This document shows positions 33,844-42,272 of a stretch of DNA of 42,425 nucleotides, in pieces (positions within the stretch are counted from its first letter, which is position 1; each line of letters starts with the position of its first letter). Source of the DNA: Bacteroidales bacterium (GTDB lineage: Bacteria; Bacteroidota; Bacteroidia; Bacteroidales; F082); NCBI GenBank assembly GCA_017651645.1, contig JAGCCO010000010.1, positions 1 through 42,425 of the forward strand, written 5' to 3'. The translations under genes and the position numbers were made by a program. The notes below the pieces were generated by a model. That model saw only the letters and a program-made list of their open reading frames with translations, searched no databases and was not told where the DNA came from.

Positions 33844-34011
33844 ATGGCGTTCAAATCAGGAGGTAAGCAACAGCTCCAAAAAGAATTACTTGGAATGATT
33901 AAAGATCAGCGGCATAAAATGGATAATACCATTAAGGATTCAGAACAACAAAAGTCAATTCAAGAGTCCCGAAAACGATCGAATACCTTAGCAAAAAAAG
34001 GGAGAATTTAG
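33844..34011 (+). CDS. Small basic protein, unknown
   Basis: A 55-residue basic, helical protein (MAFKSGGKQQLQKELLGMIK, ending RSNTLAKKGRI), 13 nt after the stop of the preceding gene. High charge and no hydrophobic core suggest a coiled or nucleic-acid-binding peptide. It is the last gene of the operon that begins at 30674. Existence is supported by spacing and the coding look; function is unknown. Confidence 0.45.
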   Translation: MAFKSGGKQQLQKELLGMIKDQRHKMDNTIKDSEQQKSIQESRKRSNTLAKKGRI

Positions 34012-34045
34012 CTGTCAGATTTGCTTGTATTATGTTTTGTGTTTT

Positions 34046-35332
34046 TTAGGGTCTCAAGCATGCCAATGGTATAACCATCACACCGTCGAGACGGGTGTAG
34101 GCATACTCGCCACCTGTGATGACCATAAGTAGATCCGGCTCTTGGAGAGGAACCTGTTTTTCCTGTTTGTTATGTTTCCTAATAAGGTCTGCCAGTTCTT
34201 TAAGGTGAGATGCTCCGTCTTCAATTTCATTGCTGCCCAGTTTACATTCGATGAGGGCATACCGTCCGTCTTCCAAATGCAAAACCACATCGGCTTCAAG
34301 ACCATAGCGATCTCTATAGTGGGAGATTTCTCCGCCCAGTTGAGCAGAATAGATCTTTAGATCGCGTACGCACATGGCTTCGAAAATGAAACCGACGGTT
34401 TTAAGTTGTGTCTTCAATTGACCGGGACCTAGGCCCAAGGCGGCGACAGCGATTGAAGGGTCGCAGAAACTCCGCTTCTCACCACTACGGATTGCGGTTT
34501 TGGAACGGATGGATGGATTCCAGGCCGCAATATCCTGAATGACAAAGAGTTTCTCCAGTGCGGCTACATATTTGTCGAAGGTGCTACGGGCCAAGGAATC
34601 GTTATTTGCCGCGACATCGGCAAGAATGGTTGTCTTGTCGGCAAGGGTGGAAATGTTACGGGCATAGGAACGGAGGATAGCCCTGGCAATCTTGGGATCC
34701 AGTTTTTCTTTGGCCGCTTTCGAGATGTCTTTATCGCAGACAGTCTTCACATAGTTCTTGGCAATAAGGAGTTTTCCGCGCTCTGTCTTTGGCTGGAGGG
34801 CAGCCGGCCATCCGCCGCGGCAGGCAGCAAAGATGAGATCCTCGACGCCCATCTTGGAATGGGCGCTGATATCCTTGGATGGATTGTCGAAGAGCGCCTC
34901 CAGAGAGATCTCACCGGTAGATTCACCTGTCTCATAAAGGCTCATCGGATACATTGTGAGATCCGCAATCCTGCCAGTGCCGGTATGTGCGGTTTCAGAT
35001 GTATCAGCCGATGTGGAACCCGTCAAGATGAACTGCGAGGGCTTCTGTCGACGGTCACACGCCACCCGGACTGCATCCCAAAGCGTTGGAGCATCCTGCC
35101 ACTCATCAATCAAGCGGGGTGTTTCACCTTCCAACAGGAGAGATGCTTTCGTAAGAGCAGTGGCGAGATACTCATCGCGCTTATCTGTATCCTGCAGTTC
35201 GATGATGCTTGCCGCTTTTTGCTTGGCAGTGGTTGTTTTTCCGCACCATTTAGGGCCCTCAATGTTGACTGCTCCAAAGGCATCCAAGTAATCCCGCAAC
35301 TGGTCATCTATTACTCTTTTCAGGTATTCCAT
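34046..35332 (-). CDS. AAA ATPase with DUF4143
   Basis: A 428-residue ATPase. Walker A is GPKWCGKT (26-33), Walker B is PRLIDEWQDAP, and FILTGSTSAD (sensor) follows. The C-terminal DUF4143 part ends with YGLEADVVLHLEDGRYALIE then CKLG, a nuclease-fold-like D...ExK that in this family is thought to be structural or regulatory. Such proteins are very common in Bacteroidales genomes; their role is not known, and some lie near toxin-antitoxin genes. It faces the preceding operon and its start is 6 nt from module copy C, which may hold its promoter. Confidence 0.85.
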   Translation of the reverse strand: MEYLKRVIDDQLRDYLDAFGAVNIEGPKWCGKTTTAKQKAASIIELQDTDKRDEYLATALTKASLLLEGETPRLIDEWQDAPTLWDAVRVACDRRQKPSQFILTGSTSADTSETAHTGTGRIADLTMYPMSLYETGESTGEISLEALFDNPSKDISAHSKMGVEDLIFAACRGGWPAALQPKTERGKLLIAKNYVKTVCDKDISKAAKEKLDPKIARAILRSYARNISTLADKTTILADVAANNDSLARSTFDKYVAALEKLFVIQDIAAWNPSIRSKTAIRSGEKRSFCDPSIAVAALGLGPGQLKTQLKTVGFIFEAMCVRDLKIYSAQLGGEISHYRDRYGLEADVVLHLEDGRYALIECKLGSNEIEDGASHLKELADLIRKHNKQEKQVPLQEPDLLMVITGGEYAYTRLDGVMVIPLACLRP

Positions 35333-35338
35333 GTTCGG

Positions 35339-35665
35339 ATCATTATTTGATGGCGGAATTTAGTCATTTTACAGTGTTTTACCAAATCTTCCGAAGACTT
35401 TTGACGGTAAGATTTGCTGTATCTTGACGGTAAGATTTGTGGTAAATTGGCGGCAAAACTTGTGGCATGTGAATCGACAGAGTGTTATCACAATGTGAAT
35501 TGCATAGAAAAAGGCTCTTTTCTCATTTCTTTTGATTATATTTGTGTAATCACATTCTGTACGTCAGAATCGTACGCGATTCGCCACGCAGAAGGTTTCT
35601 GGATAGGAATCCGGCAAGGCGAACTATTCCTTGCTTCAAAGTATTGGCGCGAGGAATGGATATTA
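35339..35665 (+). repeat. Repeated iteron/promoter/leader module, copy C
   Basis: Matches copy A (2799-3117) along its length. It has TACCAAATCTT inverted near 35380, iterons starting at 35405, 35428 and 35451 (period 23 bp, close to CGGTAAGATTTGTGG), the promoter box TATATTTG at 35537-35544, and the leader with ATCGTACGC and TCTGGATAGGAATCCGG. Downstream lie a small ORF on the other strand, a hairpin, and the AbiJ-like gene. The two full copies are about 32.5 kb apart in direct orientation. Confidence 0.7.
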
Positions 35666-35836
35666 TTCTGGTTTAATAACAGGACCTTTGTGAGAATGAT
35701 CAACGGGAGGTGAAGGAGGTCGCGAGAGGGTGTAGGGAACTGCTTGCTTTGGCAGAAACATATAAACATAAACACAAGAACCAATACAAATAACCACCGC
35801 TCTAACCCAATGACCGATATCGTGTCCATCCGGCAT
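35663..35836 (-). CDS. Possible small hydrophobic peptide
   Basis: A 57-codon minus-strand frame with a central hydrophobic stretch (VRAVVICIGSCVYVYMFL) and a proline-rich tail (SRPPSPPVDHS). A strong hairpin lies just upstream (35853-35888), and beyond it a box TATATTTG (35907-35900). A short membrane peptide behind a structured 5' leader is the layout of type I toxins. Another overlapping frame starting MDTISVIGLERW is also possible. No antisense antitoxin is proven, so this is tentative. Confidence 0.3.
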   Translation of the reverse strand: MPDGHDIGHWVRAVVICIGSCVYVYMFLPKQAVPYTLSRPPSPPVDHSHKGPVIKPE

Positions 35837-35852
35837 CCGCTAGAATAAGAAA

Positions 35853-35888
35853 GCAAGTCCGCAGGCAGCAAGCCGCCCACGGACTTGC
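35853..35888. promoter_or_regulatory. Strong hairpin between small ORF and AbiJ-like gene
   Basis: Arms GCAAGTCCG (35853-35861) and CGGACTTGC (35880-35888) with inner pairs GGC/GCC. It could end transcripts or structure the leader of the minus-strand small ORF. The AbiJ-like gene starts 27 nt further on. Confidence 0.5.
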
Positions 35889-35915
35889 AAAGTAAAACAC
35901 AAATATAGGGCATAT

Positions 35916-36751
35916 ATGAAGTTTTCAGAAAGATACGGTTATGTAAAACCCATAGAAGTACTTAAACGAGGGTCGTTAGATGAAGAGGCAATTATAGCCC
36001 TGTGTAATTGTTATGATTATCTTGAAATGTGGTTTAATCACTACGATGATAATGCTGGAGGACATCGTTATGAGGAATCATATACTGACCTTGAAGAGAC
36101 GATACGGTGTTTCTTCATGAATCAGCGACGGAAAGACTTCTATGGCTATAATTCTCATAAGGTAGTTGCTACAGAGTACATTAAATCTGAACAGTATAAT
36201 TGGTACACCAAGTTTGACCTTTTAGAGTATACTCTGAATGTTCTAAGAAGAATGACACCTCAGGGTGATATGTGCACTATATGGCAGTTGTTGATAATTT
36301 TGTGAAGATTTTAAATTCGACATTTAAGCGGCTTGATTATGCTTATAGAGTTGTTTACGACCAAATCGTTGAAATTACAGACCAAGAAGAGATAATGGCC
36401 ATAGAAGAGGCTATAAGACAGACTTCTACGGTTAAGATTCATTTGGAGAATGCTCTTAAGCATCTTTCAAGCAGACCTAAACCTGATTATAGAAATTCTA
36501 TCAAAGAATCCATTTCTGCTGTTGAGGCTTTGTGTAGAGAGATAACTGGCGAAACTACTCTCGGACCAGCCTTAAAAGCATTGGAAAAGAAAGGTGTCAG
36601 AATACCAAGGTTCCTTCGGGCAGGAATTGAGAAGTTGTATATCTATACAAACGATTCAAAGACTGGAATTCGTCATGCATTGATGGATGAAGCAGAAGTA
36701 CCGACATTTGACGAAGCCAAGTTTATGTTGGTTACTTGTTCGCATTTGTGA
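35916..36751 (+). pseudogene. AbiJ-NTD4-type abortive infection gene, frameshifted
   Basis: The first frame (MKFSERYGYVKPIEVLKRGS ... LNVLRRMTPQ) matches the AbiJ-NTD4 domain. The second frame, from about 36272, gives a HEPN-like part (LDYAYRVVYDQIVEITDQEE, NPDYRNSIKESISAVEALCR-type text, then GIRHALMDEAEVPTF). In relatives these two parts form one protein. Here a shift near 36255-36275 (the first frame ends QLLIIL) separates them, so no full-length product is made. Each half may still be translated. AbiJ proteins act in abortive infection; HEPN domains are often RNases. It has its own terminator-like hairpin downstream. Confidence 0.7.
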
Positions 36752-36791
36752 ACTTCATCCAAGGTAAAAGAAGCTGATGCGGGCAGGAAAG

Positions 36792-36823
36792 AAAGACAGG
36801 CGACCCTATGGGAGCCGGTCTTT
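36792..36823 (+). terminator. Hairpin after the AbiJ-like gene
   Basis: AAAGACAGGC pairs with GCCGGTCTTT with one mismatch, about 40 nt after the stop. The T-run is only three bases, so termination may be weak. Confidence 0.45.
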
Positions 36824-37019
36824 GTGGGGAGTGGAAGGCTCTTTAGCGTGTGCTTGCACAGCAATTGTGTCGGAAGCAGAGGATGTAGTTTAAGAAATAG
36901 ATTCCTCTTATTTAGAAAAAGCGAGTGATTTCGATCGACTGCAGAGGTTTTGAGGGGTTCTTGATGTTAATTATTTATAATATTTGCAAAGGAATGCAAT
37001 TTAATTGCAGGAGTTTCGT

Positions 37020-37027
37020 TATTTTTG
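37020..37027 (+). promoter_or_regulatory. Promoter box of the methyltransferase operon
   Basis: TATTTTTG fits the TAnnTTTG box and lies 18 nt before the ATG at 37046. A second similar box (AATATTTG) lies about 50 nt upstream. The stretch 36824-37019 holds no gene. Confidence 0.4.
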
Positions 37028-37045
37028 TCAGCGAAATATGTTATT

Positions 37046-39421
37046 ATGGCTAAGAATGCACATAATGTTGAATTACGCGAGACGGGGTTGGTTGATACCT
37101 TCTACAAGCGCCTTATAGTTGCTTATGGTTATCTGCCTGAGCAACTGGATCGTGACGTACCTATTGTTAATTCAGCATATGCCGACATTGCTATCTGGCG
37201 TACATCGGATGCCAAGGACCGTCAGTCCATCCCTGACATCTGTGTGGTGGTGATATGCAAAGAGGAGCATATTAGAATAGATGCTGACAAATATCTTGAG
37301 ACGTTCAAAGAGTCTTCTATTGGAACCGTGAACTTCTTTGTGCTCCACAACTTGAAAGAGACAAAGGTATTCTTGCTTGACAGTAGCCACCCGATGGGCG
37401 GTGTGGAGCGTATAGGCGACTTCCCCAAGGCGGCAGATGTATTGACGGATGGGGCTTTAGCCGGCTTTATCCGCAGGATGCGGTGTAATACAAAAGAGGC
37501 GTTGCTCAATGCCTTTGTCAAGTGCCATAACATAGTAAGGAACAATGACAAGTTGTCGCCAGAGGCGGCGTTTGATGAAATCAGTAAAGTGATGTTCATC
37601 AAGATGATGTATGAGCGCAAGCCTGACGGAGAATTGATCTTCAGTCAAGACAAGTTCCTGAAAGATGAGAAACAATATCTTGACAATCATCCAAAGTCTG
37701 ACTACATAGCCTATCTGTTTGAGGGCGTAAAGGTGTATTTTGCAGAGGACGACCTCTACGAGAAATTTGACAATGTGAGAATCTGCCGGAAGTCATTCAC
37801 GGCCATCTTGAAGGAGTTGGAGGTGATAGATTTCTATGATATGACGGAGGATGTGAAGGGAGTGGCATTTGAGTCGCTCGTGGGAAAGACTTTCCGTGGC
37901 GAGTTGGGCCAGTTCTTTACACCGCGTCAGGTGGTGAACTACATGATTGAGGTGCTTGATATCAAGGAGGGTGAGGCCGTATGCGATCCCTGTTGTGGTA
38001 GTGGCGGCTTCCTGATTCGTGCCTTCGAGTATGTGCAGGATGCGATTGACCGCGATATTCAAAAGCAGATAGAGGAAACCAAGAAGAGCGATTTATTTTC
38101 ATTAGGGAAGCAGGAGAGAGTTGGCAAACTATTACAAGAGTGTGACAAGAATATACAGGACAGCCGCTACGGGAAACTCTGCAAGGACTACTTTTTTGGG
38201 GTTGATGCCAACGTGCGTATGGCCCGGACGGCCAAGATGAACATGATTATGCACGGAGACGGTCATGTGGGTGTTTATCTGCATGATGGTCTGTTGGATG
38301 TCAAGAGTGTGACGAAAGGCCGTTTCGATGTGGTGCTGATTAACCCGCCATACGGCGTGCATGTGGACAGAACAGCCAAGAACGAGAACGGAAAATTTGT
38401 GTTTGGTGAATACAAGGTGTCGCAGTCAGCAGCAGAACTGTTGTTTGTGGAGCGCGTCATCAACCTATTGAAGCCAGGTGGCAGAGCCGGATTGGTGTTG
38501 CCCGAGGGCTTGTTTACCAATGCCAACTTGAAGTCGTTTCGCAAGCTAATAGAGGACAGGGCGCAGATACTGAACATTACTGCCATGCCTCCGACAGTTT
38601 TCCTCGCATCGGGAGCCAATGTGAAGCCCAATCTTCTGTTTATCCGTAAGTTGACTGAAGAGGAACAGAAGGTGCATGAAGTTCATTATCGTATGAGCGT
38701 GGTGAAGGTGGATGAGAACCAGTTAGAGGCAGTAGCACCACTGGTCAGGGACTTTATTGAGGGGAAATGCATCAAGGAAAGCGAGCATATTCGCGTGATT
38801 GACCGTGGCGAGATGATAGACTGGGCCGTTGCCCCACTGTTTGCTGCTCCGAAGGTGGCTTTTAACAGCATATATCCTACTGTGATGCTTTCAGACTTGC
38901 TGACTCCTTCGGACGAGAGAATCCAAATACAGGATGACGAGTTGTATTCCCGTATTACCGTTAGGCTGAACGGAAAAGGGATTACGCTGCGTGACCGCGT
39001 GAAAGGTAATGAGATAGGGACGAAGCGGCAATATGTAGTACATATGGGGCAATTGGTAATATCAAAGATTGACGGAAATAGCGGTGCCATGGCCATTGTG
39101 CCTGAGGAGTTTGACGGAGCCATTGTGACCCCCGACTTCCCTGTGTTCAACATTAATACGAACAAAGTTCTGCCAGACTATCTGCTGTTGGTTATTTGCC
39201 ATCCAGCCGTTCTGCAGCGCATTACATCGACCACAAGCGGTTCTACTGGACGCCGTAGATTGTCCGTGCCCCGTTTCTTGGCTATGCAGATAGCGCTACC
39301 TTCGTTGAGTGAGCAGGATGAACTGATGAGTGATATCCGCCGTTTGCGCCATGAGGAGGAAGATTTGAAACAACAAATGGAGAAGGATATGGCATCTTTT
39401 TACGACAAGATCATAAAATAG
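37046..39421 (+). CDS. Adenine methyltransferase fused to a specificity domain (HsdM-HsdS-like)
   Basis: A 791-residue protein from the ATG at 37046 (MAKNAHNVELRETG). It has an N-terminal HsdR_N-like segment (ADIAIWRT, SIPDICVVVICKEEHI), then an HsdM-like region with motif I (DPCCGSGGFL, about 314-323) and motif IV (NPPYG, about 433-437). A C-terminal target-recognition half like that of HsdS follows (DWAVAPLFAAPKVAF ... IALPSLSEQDELM), ending in a coiled coil. It should methylate adenine at a recognition site. In the N-terminal segment the usual Glu of ExK is Ile (VICK), so no cutting activity is expected there. No HsdR follows; the next gene, 12 nt on, is an ATPase-TOPRIM gene. Confidence 0.78.
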   Translation: MAKNAHNVELRETGLVDTFYKRLIVAYGYLPEQLDRDVPIVNSAYADIAIWRTSDAKDRQSIPDICVVVICKEEHIRIDADKYLETFKESSIGTVNFFVLHNLKETKVFLLDSSHPMGGVERIGDFPKAADVLTDGALAGFIRRMRCNTKEALLNAFVKCHNIVRNNDKLSPEAAFDEISKVMFIKMMYERKPDGELIFSQDKFLKDEKQYLDNHPKSDYIAYLFEGVKVYFAEDDLYEKFDNVRICRKSFTAILKELEVIDFYDMTEDVKGVAFESLVGKTFRGELGQFFTPRQVVNYMIEVLDIKEGEAVCDPCCGSGGFLIRAFEYVQDAIDRDIQKQIEETKKSDLFSLGKQERVGKLLQECDKNIQDSRYGKLCKDYFFGVDANVRMARTAKMNMIMHGDGHVGVYLHDGLLDVKSVTKGRFDVVLINPPYGVHVDRTAKNENGKFVFGEYKVSQSAAELLFVERVINLLKPGGRAGLVLPEGLFTNANLKSFRKLIEDRAQILNITAMPPTVFLASGANVKPNLLFIRKLTEEEQKVHEVHYRMSVVKVDENQLEAVAPLVRDFIEGKCIKESEHIRVIDRGEMIDWAVAPLFAAPKVAFNSIYPTVMLSDLLTPSDERIQIQDDELYSRITVRLNGKGITLRDRVKGNEIGTKRQYVVHMGQLVISKIDGNSGAMAIVPEEFDGAIVTPDFPVFNINTNKVLPDYLLLVICHPAVLQRITSTTSGSTGRRRLSVPRFLAMQIALPSLSEQDELMSDIRRLRHEEEDLKQQMEKDMASFYDKIIK

Positions 39422-39433
39422 AAGGGAGAAAGC

Positions 39434-41125
39434 ATGAAGTTAATCAGTCTGAAGATACTCTCTGAGTTTAGGAATCTAAATGGGGTTGAATTGAAGTTCA
39501 ATTCCCAGACGAACACATACGTTCTTATCGGCAACAATGGCGCGGGTAAGAGCAGCCTCTTGGAGGCTGTAAGCAGTATCTTCTTTAACCTGTACCAAGG
39601 TGGCGAACCCCACTTTGAGTTTAACTTCACGTTGGCGTATGAGTATGAGGGACATGAGGTCGAGGTGTCAAATTCAGAAGAGGAAAATGTGTCTCTTAAA
39701 GTAGATGGTGTTGTTGTTGACCGAAATGGTTTTGATTCCTATCTTCCGCAGCGAGTGGTCTGCAACTATAGCGGTGAAGAAATGCGAATCAATGAACGCT
39801 ATTACTCTCCTTTATGGAATCAATATGAGGCGAGACTGAAGGATGTTGCTGGTTTGAATCCTTTAAGGATGGTCTTTGTTGATAAGGATCTGTGGCGAAT
39901 CATCCTGTATATTATCATCGCTCAGAGGAACAGGTATGAAAGCTTTATGTCTTTCCTTAAAGATACGATAGGAATATATAGTATTGACAGAATATATTTT
40001 GAGATAAATCGAGCGGCCCTTGATTTGTGGCGAGAGAATACTGTGAGCTATTATATGCGAGAACTGGCAGGGCGGATTGGTCCGGACGGGACGTTGACAT
40101 TAGATCAAATGAATCCGAATGATGATGAGGCATTGACGATGTTCAATAATCTGAGTAGTGCTCGTTTGTTGATAAAGCATCTGAACATTACATTCAACGG
40201 GAATGTGGATTCGCAATACCTCAGTGAGGGTGAAAAGAAGTTGATGGTGGTATTGTTCATTCTTGAAGTGATTTCCGATGAAAGGTCGTTGGTGTTACTT
40301 GATGAACCGGACAGCCATTTGCATGTGGCTCGTTAACCTCAGTTGGTGATGCTTTTTAAGAATGCTATTAACCGCGAAAATGTTTTAACCTCACATTCGC
40401 CTTCTTTGACAGCCCACTTTGAGAAGGATTCTATCATTATGTTGGACCGTACTGCTGACGGACATGCACAAGTAGTGGATGCTGATAAGCAGCGTGTGGT
40501 GGCTGAATTGACAGCGGGTCAGTGGTCTCTTCAGCAACAGAATATTTTCCTGGCATCAACAGATGATATTGTACTTGTAGAAGGCGAAACAGATGAGTTG
40601 TTCCTAAGAAAGGCCCTTTCTGTTTTGCAGAGTCAAGGCCAATTTGTCGGTAAGCGTTTTGAATATTTGCCATGTGGAGGTGCTGGTGGTGTGGAATTGT
40701 TGAAAGAGCATTTTCAGCCTAAACTGAATCAGAGTATATTTTGTTTTTTTGATAGTGATCAGGCGGGCTGGAAGAGTATAAACAATATTTTTGGCAAGAC
40801 AGGAGCCGAATCATACAACTCAAATAATTACCATCGAGCGCGGAAGAATAATAATATCTGGGTGGCACCTTATCCTAAAGGGAAGAGCCGTTTTACGGAG
40901 TTCAATGTTGAAGACTATTTTGGACGGCGGATTCTTATGAAATATGTGCTCCGCGCACGCTCCTTGAATGGCATTATGACGAAAGATGCTATCAAGAGAG
41001 CTATGAGCAGGGATTGTGAGAATGGGGTAATCGATGACAAGTATTTCGTTCGGTTTGCTGCCGTATTTCAGTTGATAGAAGATATTAAGGTCGCTGATGC
41101 TGCGGGTAACGATGTCTTGCATTAA
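39434..41125 (+). pseudogene. OLD/PARIS-like ATPase-TOPRIM gene split by an in-frame stop
   Basis: The frame starts MKLISLKILSEFRNLNGV and encodes an ABC-type ATPase: Walker A LIGNNGAGKS (31-40), signature YLSEGEKK, Walker B LVLLDEPDSHLH (287-298). TAA follows at 40334-40336 (codon 301). The same frame continues PQLVMLFKNAINRENVLTSH then SPS, the rest of the ATPase core, and then a TOPRIM part (DIVLVEGETDELFLRKAL, FCFFDSDQAG) to 41125. The break lies inside the ATPase domain, so it is a nonsense mutation and not a natural two-gene arrangement. An intact version would be about 563 residues. In OLD and PARIS defence such proteins cut nucleic acid when triggered. Confidence 0.75.
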
Positions 41126-41244
41126 TCGTTTTTTTTAGCTTATAATTGATTAGATTGTTCAGGGGTTTCGGCCAATGGCACAAATGCTTTTGCGGCTGTA
41201 TGTTGCTCGTGGGTAACGGGAAACTCTGTTGACGATAGACAACT

Positions 41245-41565
41245 GTGACTGAAGCGGGGGTGATAGATAATGATGAGGGGCACATGCTGGACGCCATCGA
41301 GCCCGGCACGGTTCTGCCCATCCATCGACACAGAACCTCCTCCGAGACGGTGGTCCGCCTCCGCAGGCATTTCGAAGAATACTTCTATGACGAGAGGTTG
41401 AGGTTGACCGAAACCATCGACATGGTCCCCTGCGACACCCTCATCAACATCTCCGCCGGTCAATGGCACCTCCTCCGGTCGTTAGAAATGGGAGCGGTAT
41501 TTCTGGAGTGTAAGGATGGCGCATGGGAGCCGCTTGGGGAGGAGGGTATTCTAAATGTCGTGTAG
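41245..41565 (+). CDS. WbuC-family cupin, N-terminally truncated
   Basis: A 106-residue fragment with the cupin core MLDAIEPGTVLPIHRHRTSS (metal ligands HRH), ETVVRLRRHFEEYFYDERL, and LINISAGQWHLLRSLEMG then AVFLECKDG, as in the WbuC family found in O-antigen clusters. Full members have about 30 more residues at the start; here the upstream sequence holds only a scrambled remnant with stops. It is probably a pseudogene. A short-chain polysaccharide context fits the rfbA stub at 8.0 kb. Confidence 0.65.
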   Translation: MTEAGVIDNDEGHMLDAIEPGTVLPIHRHRTSSETVVRLRRHFEEYFYDERLRLTETIDMVPCDTLINISAGQWHLLRSLEMGAVFLECKDGAWEPLGEEGILNVV

Positions 41566-41574
41566 TATGAAGGG

Positions 41575-42095
41575 CGAAGACATTGAACCCTTCCTGTCAC
41601 TGAGGTATCGGTTCAAGGCGCTCTTGCTGACTCCTGTGGCCTTCGTGATCTCCACCACCGTGCACGATTTACTGTAGGACCTCTTCAAGGCATGTTCCAC
41701 CTGTTAAAGATATAGCGTCGGGTGCTCTCCGAGCCTTCCGCGCGCCCGTGTTGAGGCCATACCTTCTAGGGTGCGTTGAAGGATGAGATCGCGTTCAAAT
41801 TCGCTGATGCCGCTGAAGAAAGCGAATATGAGCCGCCCAGGTGGAGTGGTTGTGTCCAGCTATGGCTCTTTCAGTGATTTGATCTGGGCGCCCACCACAT
41901 CAATGCGGCCGTCGATGTTGAACTGGTCCCGCACTGAGCGGCTGAGCCGGGGCAGTTTCGTTACGACAACGACGTCGTCTCCGCGCAGGGCATCAAGCAT
42001 CCACCCGAGCTCAGGCCGTCCACTCTTTGCGCCCTTTCCTTCTCTTTTGGTCTACTCGTTCGCACCCATCCTGCCGGAGTAGGACACGTTGTCGG
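41575..42095 (-). pseudogene. Serine recombinase (resolvase/invertase) remnant
   Basis: On the minus strand RPELGWMLDALRGDDVVVVT, then KLPRLSRSVRDQF, IKSLKEP, a stop, LDTTTPPGRLIFAFFSGISE then FERDLI, and a C-terminal helix-turn-helix (VEITKATGVSKSALNRYL) follow the order of a resolvase. The start with the catalytic Ser is missing or scrambled and at least two stops interrupt it. It is a decayed mobile-element gene. Confidence 0.75.
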
Positions 42096-42180
42096 TCTAG
42101 ATTATGGTCTTGGGTAGAAACCTTTGTATATCCGATTCTCATATATGGTCTAATAAAGTGTATTCTTGAGAAATTGATTT

Positions 42181-42226
42181 AAACACCGGTTGGGGGATGT
42201 TCTAAGACTTCCGAACCGGTGTTTTT
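42181..42226. terminator. Terminator with a long loop
   Basis: AAACACCGGTT (42181-42191) pairs with AACCGGTGTTT (42214-42224), with TTTTT at the end. It can serve the plus strand, and the A-rich start lets it serve the minus-strand gene at the window's end. Confidence 0.65.
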
Positions 42227-42272
42227 GAATATAATCCTTCGCTGTCCCCAAAACGAAGGGTTGCGGGACGGT

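Noticed and set aside
7879..40336. Reassignment of TAA to a sense codon
   Set aside because: Many intact genes in the window end in TAA (for example hipT and the zincin gene), and no suppressor tRNA is seen.
39434..41125. Genuine two-gene PARIS system (AriA plus AriB)
   Set aside because: The stop falls inside the ATPase core and both parts are in one frame, so a nonsense mutation fits better.
41783..42082. 99-codon plus-strand frame near the end
   Set aside because: It lies opposite a recognisable serine recombinase remnant on the minus strand.
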